DNA of 64,000 nt, from assembly GCA_963556495.2 (NCBI GenBank), contig OY747705.1, positions 30,125,001-30,189,000 of the forward strand, given 5' to 3'. The notes beneath the pieces are model-generated. The model was not told the DNA's origin and searched no databases. It was given only the letters and a program-made list of their open reading frames with translations. Positions 12,237 to 46,615 of the stretch are shown piece after piece. This stretch comes from Valencia hispanica (taxonomy: Eukaryota; Chordata; Actinopteri; Cyprinodontiformes; Valenciidae). The first letter of the stretch is position 1. The number at the start of each line of letters is the position of its first letter. The translations under genes were made by a program, and so were the position numbers.

Positions 12237-12713
12237 ATAATGACATATCCTCTTGTTACATAAAATCTGCTACAGCAAAGTGTACTTCCCTTGCAAACAC
12301 AAGTAAATATGATTGGGAAAAATAATGTGTCAGCTTTCTAAATGATGTGCAAAAATATCCACAAACTAAATTACAGACACATTTCATATTATTGATTCCC
12401 ATACTGGCACGTGTGACTAGCTACGAAAACTCATAGAACTGATTTCCTTCAGTCAGGAGGAGTGTGAAGTGGCTCAGAAAAAGGTGCCGTTGTTTCACAT
12501 CAAATTTTTGACAAACATCACACACATGAGGGAGGGTAGAACAGATGATACAGAAGAAGAGCTGGCAATTGCCTACACATTTGTTTCTGAGAGGATTTAC
12601 ACACAGGCAGTTTGGACAGAGACATGCTTGTGGGCCAGGTGAGATTATTTTAATTCAAAAACATTGGACATTGCTTGACGCTTACCCTCTGTTCACCCTT
12701 CAAACTGAAAAAA

Positions 12714-12714
<1 letters not shown>

Positions 12715-12749
<35 letters not shown>
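12715..12749. repeat. (AT)n dinucleotide repeat
   Basis: Roughly 17 AT units within the presumed prkacb 3' UTR. Confidence 0.95.
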
Positions 12750-12752
<3 letters not shown>

Positions 12753-14999
12753 GATGTCTTTCAATTATATAAACTGAAAAAAGAAGGATACACTTCAATA
12801 GGCATTGGAGGTGTCAATATGCATCAAATATAAATGTGGCAAATGAAAAAAACATAAATAATCAAACTATTCTGCCGTTTGTAACACTTAATATTTTAAG
12901 TCTGCTTACATATACTGAGACCTGTATAAATGTAAATATTATGTTATTACACTATCTATAAATAAAAAGTATAAGAAACAGTGTCTTTTTAAATTAAATC
13001 ACATAAAATGCACATGTGCTCAGACAAAATGCTCCAATTAAAGCAAAAACGTTTTTGCATTTGGTTGTCTAAGAATGTTAAAACTGAACAAGATAGCTTT
13101 TATTTCCTCATATGTAAAGACTCAGGTGTCAGGTTTTGAAAGACTTTCAAGAATGCATTTTTGTATATTTTAACTTCTGCTCAGGCCAGCTTCTTTTAAA
13201 TCTAAATTTAAACTTCTCTGTGGCTGACAGACAGGGATAAACTCCTCTTTAAAGGACTAAAGGCTTTCCAAAAGCAAAAATATGTCCGCTATCTGAAAGA
13301 AACAAAATTAATTTAAAGGTATATCAACCATGTAGGTACTGAGCATCTGAAATATATATTCTTTAAATGCAATATTTTGTCATGCTGGAGAAGACAATGT
13401 GGAGTCACGGACTACATTTTAGCAGCAAAATATGCAATGAGTCAGAAGAATCCCTCATTGAAGTTATATTTGTCTCACTGAAATAAAACAAACAAAAATA
13501 CATCTTAAGAAGAAGTGGCTTGAATGAAAAAAATAGATTTTGAACTTATTCCCTTTGAAAATGTAACATTTCTAACTATTAGCACTTTTAAACTGTTGTC
13601 ACTAAGTTTTGCAAAGCAGAATAAGAGGAATACATCTGGTTTAATTCAGTTAGGAAACAGTGTAAAGACTACAAGTTATAACTGCAGGCCGAAAATGGAC
13701 CAGTCAAGCTGTGACCAAGATAAATCAATACTTAATGATATTTCTGTGTCCTGTTATTGCTGCTACGTGATTAGGCAGCACTTTTTCATGGCATTTGCGC
13801 TACATAGACCAAAATGTCACCTGCTTTCACGTCTCATGCTGTAAAATGACAAGGTTAGAAATGAAAATTTAAAAAAGTGGGGATACTAATATTAGCTTCC
13901 AGTAACGCTGCTGTACAACCATACACATGCAAAAGTAAAAAAGAAAAATCACAATCTAAGCTGAATGCTCTGCTCAAACACAGCAGTTAAAAATCAAAAC
14001 ACAACCCAAAGGGGACAAAGGTCACCCCATCTGAGCACCACTGCTTCGTATCCTTTAGATAATGTAACAAACTGACCTTTCAGCTATTGAAAAATGCCAT
14101 GCTAGTGCATTTCTGGACAGACTTTTAAACGTACCACAAACATACGAACTGTGTGCAGAGACAAAACGCAAACATCTTCAGATTCACTTCTTGTGAAATA
14201 TACTTGTACCTAGAAAATATAGAATTTCTTTCCATCAAAAGACTGAGGTAAAAAGGAAACGCCCTGTGATCAGATATGGATAAATCATGCTACAACTGCT
14301 TAGCCGACACAGCGCTGACATGTTTCTGCTTCCTGATACCGCTTGTAACTAGTAACTTCTTTCCCCTAGAACTGAAAGCGATAGAATGCATCAGATTTTC
14401 TTCTTAGTTAAAAGTTTGGTCATGCTTAAAAAAAGAACAAGAATAATAGGATATCTCACATTTTTAAGTCTTAATGGAAACACAAGCTTCCAGGTCTTGA
14501 AGACACCGGAATAATGGGAATGCTGTTTAAATTAATCAAAACTCAACCAGGCCCTTTCCCTAAAAAACACATTGGGGTTTGTAACAGACAACAGATAAAA
14601 AGAAAAAATAGATTAAAAAAATCATCAATACCATGTGCAACAACAGGTAATACTACCACTTTCTGTACCTCATTAAAAAGGGAGTAATTCATTTTGCATG
14701 TTGCGTTTCACATTCAAATTTAAACAAGGAGAAAGAGTCAAAACTGAAAGACAAAACAAAAAGAATAAGAATGTGGTCTAGTACTTCATTGCAGCACGTG
14801 AAGGTGTCTGCATAATTTGCCTGTGTGTAGATCGGTGCTTACAGCACCAGGTGGGCATGGCAAAAAACGACCTCATTTCAGCCGTGTGGAATGAAGGAAC
14901 GAGGCGATTGTAAGGAGCACGGGATGGCCTCAGTTCCACCTTATAACTCTCACCAGAGTGCAAATATCCCAAAGCCGTGGAAACCTGATGGGGTCCTGG

Positions 15000-36243
<21,244 letters not shown>

Positions 36244-36599
36244 CGTAGGAAGACAGGGCGATCCACAGCTGGCTAGGAGCGATGATGGTGGCCGCTAGCT
36301 AACAGGCTCCTTCGTTAGCTCGATAACAAATTTCAGCTTGCTCACACTGACTGGTTCCTAACACCATCAACGTGCTCTCTTTATGAACAGAACCTGGTCG
36401 TGCTCGGGTGGCCGACTCGATGAGGTTTATTTATCGCGTCCTTTTTAGCAGCTCATGTATGCCTCTGCTGGAATGACAACATGATCCAGACTTTTCACCT
36501 CTGCCTCCTGTCGTCCTGCGCTGCGTTCACGTCATATGGGAATACCCACGGATGCGCTCGATAGGAGGAACGCTGCCTTCACTGACCGTTCGGAAATAA

Positions 36600-36600
<1 letters not shown>
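36244..36600 (-). promoter_or_regulatory. prkacb: prkacb C-beta1 promoter and 5' UTR
   Basis: CpG-richer sequence immediately upstream of the C-beta1 ATG on the minus strand, in contrast to the AT-rich introns. The ATG context is CTACGATGGG. No TATA box is apparent. The start site was not resolved. Confidence 0.5.
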
Positions 36601-37849
<1,249 letters not shown>

Positions 37850-38058
37850 CGCCCATTAACGGGACGGGATGTTTTTAGCACCATGGCCAGCGACACCGTT
37901 GCTAGGTAGCTGTTTGTGTAAGCAAGTCGTGAAGGAGGAGCTGCAAAGAAACTTAGCCTTAAACACAAGCCTTAAGAAGTAGATTGGATTTCTTTCTTTT
38001 TTAAATAGTCAGTTATTTACTATAAGGCACCGGTTTAGTCCAGGAGAACTAGAGTGCG
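37850..38058 (+). promoter_or_regulatory. ttll7: Probable ttll7 promoter and non-coding first exon
   Basis: A relatively GC-rich patch (gacgcgcccattaacgggac) lies upstream of a sequence ending in a strong donor, AGTGCG|GTAAGTG, with the exon edge at 38058. It lies 8 kb upstream of the ttll7 leader exon on the same strand, and nothing else on + nearby could use it. Attribution to ttll7 is inferred from position. Confidence 0.5.
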
Positions 38059-39699
38059 GTAAGTGTCTGATTGTGGCATATTGCGAACGCAAACTTCAGC
38101 AGTTCATCCACGAATCCCCCCCCTCTTTGAAAGCTCCATTGGTTCCGCCCAGGGACTCGCTCCAGCACTCACAGCAGACAACAGGACTACAATACACTGA
38201 TTTTATTTTATGATGTATAAGTCAACATCAGTTATTAGTTGTAACGGCGTCACAAACCACAAGCACTGAATGGTCTTGGAAACACGGTTGGAAGTAGATG
38301 CATTCACCAAGGAGGCCTCAGTGTCTCTAAATGGCAGCTGTGTAGTCGGAGTGGGACGAGGAAAAGAGCTGCACCGGAATAATACATACGGTAACCTTAA
38401 CTGTTGTTTCATCTGAGCAGGCATCGCTAAGCTAACTGTAGAGCAACTCACTGTTATTTATAATTAATTATTGTACGGTGTCTAACTGGGGAAAGGGGGG
38501 GAGGTGTTCTGCTTAAATGTTGTAGAAGCATAAAAAAAAAAACAAAAAAAAAAACATTGTTTGTTGTCATTCGCCAACATTACGGTGTTGTACGCTGGAA
38601 GTGAACAGGATGCCAGATACGCTTACCCTGTCTGCTTTTCTTCCACCTGACCTAAGCAAGTAGCTAGCATCCTGATGTTAGCAAGCCACTGCTAGCAGCT
38701 CACTCATGGCAATCAAACACCTGCTTCGGTCGTGGGAGATTTTATTTGTGCTCTCAAGAAAAGCTCCATCGTTAAGGCTTTGCATGTCAGATAGAAGGGT
38801 TCCATGCTGTGCTTAGGTAAAAACAAAAACAAAAGAACAATACCCAAGCAAGATCTCTAAAGAAAGGGGGATGGCCTGCAATCCTTCTAGTGATCTGGAA
38901 TATACCATATTGACTTCTTGCTGAGACAGGGATGATACAGTCCCCCCCCCCACACTCCACCCCACCAATGGTATTTGCAGCACAGCCACCTTGCAGTAAA
39001 TCTGTCTTTAACTCATGAGCTTTTTTGCTTATGTTCATCAATAAGCGCCCAGAGCCTGGCTAATTACATGAGAGATGTGGTGCTTGGAGATTTGATTTAT
39101 TCCGTCCTGCTTGTGGTTTAGCTTTCATTCTACACACCACAGGCTGCCCTGGCATCCTGTAGATGGTCAGCCCTGACAGAGCAGATTGATTATATAATAT
39201 AAGAGTTTAGCAGGACTTCTGGCAGGCATCCTTTCTCCCAGCCTTCTCACAGTGACACAGTGTAAGATAAATAGGGAATGGCAAATCTTTTTTTTTCTTT
39301 CTCTTTCAGGCACGTCTTGAAATCAGAACGCTTTATATTGATCTCAGGTTATTCACAGTAATACTGTGAATTTTAGAGTGGTCTGAGGCCATACCTGGTA
39401 TTATCATTACATATATTGTAATATCTGAAGTCCTTAATAGTTTTAAGGTAATATTTGTTTGTTTTTTGTATATCTAGGGACCTTATCTCTGGAATTTGTT
39501 TAGTTATCTTTGTTTCAGTGTTACTCGTAGAGAAATGGTATGATAACCTTGAATCTTTCAGTTTTGAAACAATTTATAATAAGATCTTCTCTCTTTATGA
39601 TCTTCACTTTTTTTTAAACATAAAAAAACAATTATTCTTACTGCTGATGTTATTATGCAGTGAGTATTACCAAAAAAGCATATTATAAACATTTTTCTC

Positions 39700-39968
39700 T
39701 AGGGCTGCACAATTTTAGACACTGAGATATTATGAGTCCTGAGATAATGATATCGATTATGATTAACCCACATTTTCTCAGTACTTTGTTTATTTTGCCA
39801 TATCAGAATTTCCCCAACACTCGAGCTCAACTGATCTTCTGATCTTGCTCATGAAGATCTATATTAGTTGTGGGCAAAAAGGACAGTGAAAGTCTGTTTG
39901 CAATTGTGATATTAGTCAAATCGATATTGTAATGATGATCAATCAGTTAAAAAATATTGTGCAGCTGT
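39700..39968. mobile_element. Short hAT-like MITE
   Basis: Left end tagggctgcacaattttaga and right end aaaatattgtgcagctg form inverted repeats of about 16 bp. This is the TAGGGCTGCACAAT-type end of fish non-autonomous hAT elements. Internal sequence is AT-rich and non-coding. Confidence 0.7.
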
Positions 39969-42495
39969 CTTTTTGTAACATTCATTTTTATCATTTGATG
40001 TTCATACTGTATATTAACTTTTGCAAAAATGTACAGTAATTGCTCACTAAAAAGTGTTTCGTTTTTTGTGCTTGCTGTGCCGTATATTATGCCGTTTTAC
40101 TGTTTATTAAGTAGCACAAGTGCAACAAGCTGACATTTGTTGGGCTATTTAGTTTAGATAAATGTTTTTGGTAGCTTGCAAACTTGTTTTTAAACATCAC
40201 TTTTACCTTAAAATGAGAGATGGATGGTGCTGCTTGACTGTCTTGTGTTTTTCACAAACAGAAAGATTTCCAAACAGCTGGATTTCTCGTTATTCTAAGC
40301 CACAAAAATGTAAAGTATCCTGTTTTTATAGCCAGCTGACCAGGAAGTGTGCCTACATATTTGGGTTATTCTGTGTTCTATACAGCCAGAGAAAACTTAA
40401 GTCATCAGTCATCTCTTTTCCTGTTATCAACTTTTAAAAATGTTTGTGTTTTGTTCTGACATCAGTTTTCCTATCTTTGGTTCACACTACTTACCTACCC
40501 ATTATTAGTCATCACTTCCATCAATGTTTACAAACTACCATTAATCCTTTTTTTCCATGCCAGATCATCAGCTTTGCAGCCATCCTGATATCCCAAAATA
40601 AATGACCCAAATTCCAGAGTTTATTACAGTCTATTACAAGTTTTATACCAAATGTTCATGGTGGAGGACATTCTACTTCCTGTTCTTGGCAAATAACTCC
40701 CTGTAGTAATTTCTCAATAACTTTCCAAAGTGGTGCTCTTTTCAAAAAAGTATTTGTTGTGCAGCAGCTGTCCCAGTGGTGTTCTGCCGCATCCTTCTTT
40801 GGGTGAGCTGTTAACATAGATATATGAATATTGCTTGATGTTGCATGTTCGTATTGCCTGTTTTGTTTTAATCCTATTAGGATTGTGGCTACAGATGGTT
40901 GACTTTTTTTTTAACTATGAAGATTTAAAGCATAGCCTCAGACGAAACAGTGAGTGGTGTAATAGAGTATTTCAGTACCCTGTGGGTTGATAACTCCCAC
41001 ACTTCTCCTCTTAGCTGGAAAGAGGCGCAAAGCCAGAGTTGGTTACTGTTTACAGGTAAATTTACGTCCACCAGCAATTCTAAACAACTCTCTTTCTACT
41101 ACTACTATTTATTTATTCACACATTTATTTATTAATATATGGTTTAATCTTACATTATTCTACATGACACTTCATGGATCAAATATCCAGTTAATGAGGC
41201 TTATGGTGCTTCTGTGACTTTAATGTTATAAGATATGTGTAAATACAGTATTTTTTTTTCCTTACAGTTATTTCTTAAAGATGTCGTGATGCATTAATAG
41301 TAAATGTTTTCTTTTTTAGTGATTGTCTCCACTTTAAACACATACACAAGCCCTGATGACAGCTGGGCATACAGTATAGACAGAGAGGAACCTGTATTCA
41401 TACATACTGGACATTCAGCACAAAACAAGGTAGTGCCATGGTTCTTCTAGCCTTTTGATGGCGTGTCTGATGACTGCTTTCAAGATTTTACACAGCAAGG
41501 AGATAAAACGAGGCCCTCAGGGAGGGATGGCTTTTGTTAAAAACGACACGTGTAATAGGTGTGACACAAGCTATCATGCAGAAAGAGCCTCAACGTACAA
41601 GTTTCTTTGCTTTGATACAATTTTTACACAAGTCTTTAAGATTTGCTTTTGGTATAAAAATGAATTTCACCAGAAGTGCTTTTGGCTATTATCTCATAAT
41701 TCAATAATGCCAATGTGAATATATTTCACCTGTTATTTAGTCACAGTGAATGTTTGTAATGTTGAATTAAGGAAAGAGATATAATTATATTACAGAGAAT
41801 AGAACAATAAATATTAACAGTTGGTGGTGAATATTTGTCTGATCATTTTATTGCAGTTTCCTTGTTTCCAGAGCAGCATTTGTTATTCTTTTAACGCCAG
41901 AAGAACAGAAAGGGGTGGAGATAAGCAGCACAAAGAGCTGACTCTTCACAAAGAAGCCTTTCTGTGTTGTGTGGCAGGAGGACACTGCATCAGCTAAGCA
42001 TTAATAGAGGCTCTGCACGCTGGAATTTGCTATGATGGCCTTTTGGCTCCCTCTGTTGGTCAAATATTTATATTGCATTAGTGGACGTCTGACATTCTAC
42101 TAAAGATTACATGGGTAAAGGAAAGGAATAGATGAACGATTCTGGGTTTAATATGGAGTTGATTAAGTTGCAAGCTGTTATTTGCTTCAAATATTTTATG
42201 TCTCATCAATCACAGGTATAGAAAAAAATCAAACAAATAAAAAAATCAAGCAAAAAATAAAAACTTAAGTGTAGTGCAATATGCTAAAAGTATATAGTAC
42301 GGCATGTCTCTGTAACCTGATTTATCCATGCTTTCAGTTCTGCTTTGCAAATTCAAACTGGGTGCAACATGAGAAAGAACTGCGTCGGAGACAAATTAAC
42401 TGACTTTTAAATGCAACCTCACATTTGATTTTAAATGACACTGAAAACTCCTTCATGGGAGTTTAAGTAAAAGCAGTTAATCTTGTAGGTTTTAC

Positions 42496-43086
42496 CCAGA
42501 GGGGGGTAGTGACTAGTTACATTTACTCAGTTACATTTACTTTAGTGGGAGGGGGGGTGATTACTTTTAGGAGTAGTTTTCCTGCGCTATACTTTTTACT
42601 TTTACTTGAGTAATATTATTATGAAGTATGGCTACTCTTTCTTGAGTATAATTTATGGATCCTCTACCCACTGTGAGTAACTGCACTAAATGAAGAACAA
42701 ACGTGTTGCAACCAAAAATGCAGGTTACACAGACACAAACCTACCATGCATGTTGAAGTGAAACTTCTTGTTTGTACACAAACTTTGTTCTTCTGATGTT
42801 ATTTCCTATCTGCTGAGCTCTTTGTGCAGTACAGCAAACACTGTATACTGTCACCGGAAGTACTTTACCCTGTTCTAACATATATAAAAAAAACACCTGA
42901 CCCTCTGTAAGTACTAGTTTCACAAGTGTTATGTTAAACATTTGATTTGGAAAAGTGTTTTTTGTCTGAATTTATTAAATAAATTACTTTCTTATTTATT
43001 TGTAGGGATATTTTTTCATTCATAGTACTGAAGTAGTGCTTTTCTTATTTGAGTACAATTTATCGGTACTCTACCCATCTCTGGTG
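42496..43086. mobile_element. Inverted-repeat element, possibly hAT MITE
   Basis: Left end ccagaggggggtagtgacta and, reversed, right end ccagagatgggtagagtacc. Subterminal 'acttttacttgagtaat' and 'cttatttgagtacaattta' motifs also face each other. No transposase. Confidence 0.6.
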
Positions 43087-44724
43087 TTAACCCTTTCTTT
43101 CAACAAAAAATTCAGTTCAGTTTATCTGTATAGAGGTGATTCACAATACATCTCAGTTCAAAGCACCTGCAGACCAAACAGGTTCAATTTATTAACAGTT
43201 CTGCAGGAATATATAATCAGATTTGTCCAATACAATCAGATTATATTGACACACTTAAATTAAACTACAAACATTCCAATGTGATCGTAGTTTAACACAA
43301 TGAAGAAGAAAAAAATAGAAAAACTGAGACTGAACTGAACTGTGACCCTGCACTGGATTCATACATATTAGATGGTCCAGAGATTAAGAGATCCACAACG
43401 AATCACAATATCTATAAAGATACTTGAAAAGTAAATGTGTTGTTTTCCTTTTACAATGTGAGAATCTGAAACAATCTGAAATTTGCCAATTTTATAATCG
43501 CAATTGACTATATCAAAATGCCATTATTCAATAGTAAGTGTTATTTTTATTTTTTTTATTTGTAACTCTTAAGTGTGTGTCAGATCTGCCTTTGCATAGG
43601 GACAGAGAGGTCTTATAGAGACAGCGCTCCCTGCATCCTGCACAGAGAGCTTTTACATTAACATGGGGGGGGGGTAGATTGTCAGCAGTACAGCCTCTTT
43701 ATCACAGGCTCTTTGTTGTTGCCCCCCGTCTCCGCTGATCTCATTCTAGTCAGGATCAATGTCCTATGCTTACCACAGGCAGACCATGAGGCTGACAGTG
43801 AGGACTACTGAATGATCAAGCAATACATTTAGATTGTTTTCTCACACTAATTTGTCTAGAGACTGTTGATAGAATCAATGCATTTGCTTTGTAAGCTGTC
43901 TTGTGAGCACCTCTTTTTAAGCTCTCTGATCCAAAAGCGTAGGAAGGTGGATGTGTGGAGTGCAAACATTGTTTGGTGGAAATCACGCTACTTAGTGTAC
44001 TGCCACCACTAGAGGCTACTGTTGATCTCTTTATGAAATTCGAAGAGGCACAGTAGGACATTGTAGTACATTTCATGTTTATAAATGAAGCTCTTTTAGT
44101 CGTTATTATAGTTTATTAACCAATACTATCCATATTTTCAAACCATTCTTGTTTTTTTTTCCCCAGTTTGAAGTCAAAACATCTTGTTCATGTTATATCA
44201 TGTCAGCTTTTATCTTATATTTGTATCTTATATATTTGCTATTTGAGCTTCAAAGAGGTCACATTTGCCATTTTGTGGACAAGGTTAGGTAGTTATAACG
44301 ATAAATGGAAATTTTTTACCACGTGTGTTTTTGTCCTGTTGGCTTATGTCCCATGGAAAAAATATTGATCTCTTGGGACAACATGGCGTGTCATTACTTG
44401 CATTGCTTGCCTGTGGGTTGTATCCCAATGAGAAAAACAGAGATAATGACTTTTAAACAGACTCTATAAATTGGCCATTATTACTTGCATGCGTAAATAT
44501 ACAGTGTTTTAGAGTACTGAAATAGAATGTGATTGACTAATCATTTTTCTTTTCACTGTATCAAGTCACATTTTTCTATTATTTCACTTTTCAAAAATAA
44601 ATGTAACTAGCTTGTAACAAAACTTACTGGGACGACATCCTCTCCCAGCTGAATTTTCAGATATAGTCTTGTATATACAGTTTACAAAGTCAATGTGGAG
44701 GCCTTAACTGTGTGATAACATTAC

Positions 44725-45156
44725 ATTGCCTTACAAAACTATTCATACCTCTTGAATTTTCTTAAACATTTTTTTTCGTTACAACCACAAGGACCTGCAG
44801 AGATCTGCAAATCAGGTGGAAAAATATTTTGACAAGACATCCATTGGTCATATACTCCACAAATGTGGACTTTGCAGAAGAGGCGCTAGAAAAACACACC
44901 AACCCACCTTTAAACAAGGTTTTGGCACCATCATGCTGTGTGAATGCTTTTTTTTCAGCACGGACAGGAAAGCTAATCAGAGTCGATGAGAATGGATTGA
45001 GCTAAATCCAAAGATGCATAAAGATTTTTTTAAAGGTGACCCAGCGGTACTGAATACATACACCGGAAATCCCAGTAAGATTAGTAAGGTTTCTGGTTGT
45101 TACATGACAAAATGTGAAAGAATTTCTAAGGGTATGAATACTCTTGCAGGAATGTA
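44725..45156. mobile_element. Tc1-like relic
   Basis: Left end cattgccttacaaaactatt, then cgttacaaccacaaggacct; right end gggtatgaatactcttgcag. The inner remnants (ttttggcaccatcatgctgt) come from a transposase. Shrunken to about 430 bp. Confidence 0.7.
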
Positions 45157-46252
45157 GATAAAAACACCATAGTTACTTTTTGTATTTTTTATACATAAAA
45201 AAACTAAATAAAATATGACTTCACTCTAAAAACAACAGCTGAACTTTATGCTTGCTTTGTTTGAAGTATTCTTTTTCAAAATGTAAGAAAATAAATTATC
45301 ATCTCAGATAAAGAACAAAAGATAATAATTAATTGTCCCACTGATCCTCTCTGTGGAATGTAATACATACAAGCATTAACACAAAAACTTCCCGTATGTT
45401 GGTGTTTTTAAAACCAAGATGTTTTTCCCACCTTTCTTTTAGAAGCAGAAAAAAAGAGCCAAGCACAAGAATATGAGCAAGTTTGGCAAAGGAGAACTGC
45501 TTCGTAACATCTTCTATACCTTCTCAGTTTTAGCGCTGTATGGGATTGATGGGGGTTTGTTAAATTGAAAATAGATTTTTATTGAAGTGCAATGGTTTTT
45601 GTTTTTTTTACTACAGTTTGTCATTGATAAAAGCCTTTTAAGAAAACAATGAGTCTGTTTACAAGACCATCCCGGTGTATGTTATAATATGAAAAATCTT
45701 GCTTGTGTGCCTTGATGCACAATTACTACAAATATAACAGACAATAATTTGGTGTGATCTTAAATAAAAACACAAAAGAAAACATAAAAACCTGTAAAAG
45801 TTGTAGTCACTGAGCCTTTTTTGTTGCCACATTTATCATGTCCACTGATAAACGTGGACATGACAAGTCAAAAATAACAGATTTCTCTCCAAAAAGGTTT
45901 TGAAAACAAGCTCGGTGACCACAGAGTTTGGCTGCTGACTGATGATAATTTTCTTGAGGTAGCATCTTATTAAACCAATTTGAAGATACCATCTGTTTGA
46001 ATCAAGTGACCTTGTAGCCATGCTATTAAACCCAGCAGGCACAAGAAACAATGTGATGCTCAAAACAGTTTGCTTGAGTAGACCATTAATATTTCACCAT
46101 GATTCCATAAAATCAGAATGATTCCAGGCGACACGGTATCGAATAACTTAATTTGCAGTGTTGTGTGTGTGAGCTTTATGCAGCTCGTCTTTGATTGGTC
46201 TGATCACTCTGAACTTTGCACCTTTAAAATTAATTTTTCTTCTCCTTCACAG

Positions 46253-46615
46253 GCTTTCCACTCCCTTGTCCTCCCCTTCCCTCCCTTTCTCCCCTGGCAG
46301 CTGTAAATAAGTCTTTGTAGTGCAGACCCTTGAGGAATCCTCCCCTTTGCACCCTTTTCCCACCCCTGCTACCCATGCTGAATCCCCTACCCACTCAGGC
46401 TCTTCTCCTTATGCTGCCGAAGCAGGCCAAGGAGATGCTCAGATGATCCATCGTGATATTCTGAACCACATTGTCCACACAGCCAGAGACGGGGAAGAGT
46501 AACTACTGCAAGTGTGAGAGAACCATTGGAGGGGGTGCTGTGAGCACCTTGTGAGGCCCGCCCTACCAGCCTGGCAGAAAGCTTGGCTTACCCCTTCTCT
46601 CCTATAGCCCCTGAG
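46253..46615 (+). other. ttll7: ttll7 5' leader exon with upstream ORFs
   Basis: A pyrimidine-rich acceptor (cttcttctccttcacag, AG at 46251-46252) opens a C-rich stretch that runs without a good donor into the ttll7 start codon at 46616. It contains two short overlapping upstream ORFs: 46375-46446 (23 codons plus stop) and 46443-46502 (19 codons plus stop). They overlap by four bases (ATGA). The exon boundary is inferred from splice signals only. Confidence 0.55.

Larger units (their letters stand above)
12212..14999 (-). other. prkacb: Probable 3' UTR of prkacb (about 2.8 kb)
   Basis: AT-rich, non-coding sequence following the prkacb stop codon on the minus strand, with no splice-supported exon of another gene. 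It contains an (AT)n run at 12715-12749. A poly(A) signal sits at the far end. Mammalian PRKACB also has a 3' UTR of several kb. Small open frames inside have no recognisable similarity. Confidence 0.6.
38059..46252 (+). other. ttll7: Probable first intron of ttll7
   Basis: About 8.2 kb without a supported exon. Contents recognised: a small hAT-like MITE (39700-39968), another inverted-repeat element (42496-43086) and a Tc1-like relic (44725-45156). A moderately CpG-containing patch continues to about 38700. Short open frames show no recognisable protein. Confidence 0.5.

Noticed and set aside
13524..13844. 106-aa plus-strand frame in the prkacb 3' UTR region
   Set aside because: No splice or start context, AT-driven composition, no recognisable similarity.
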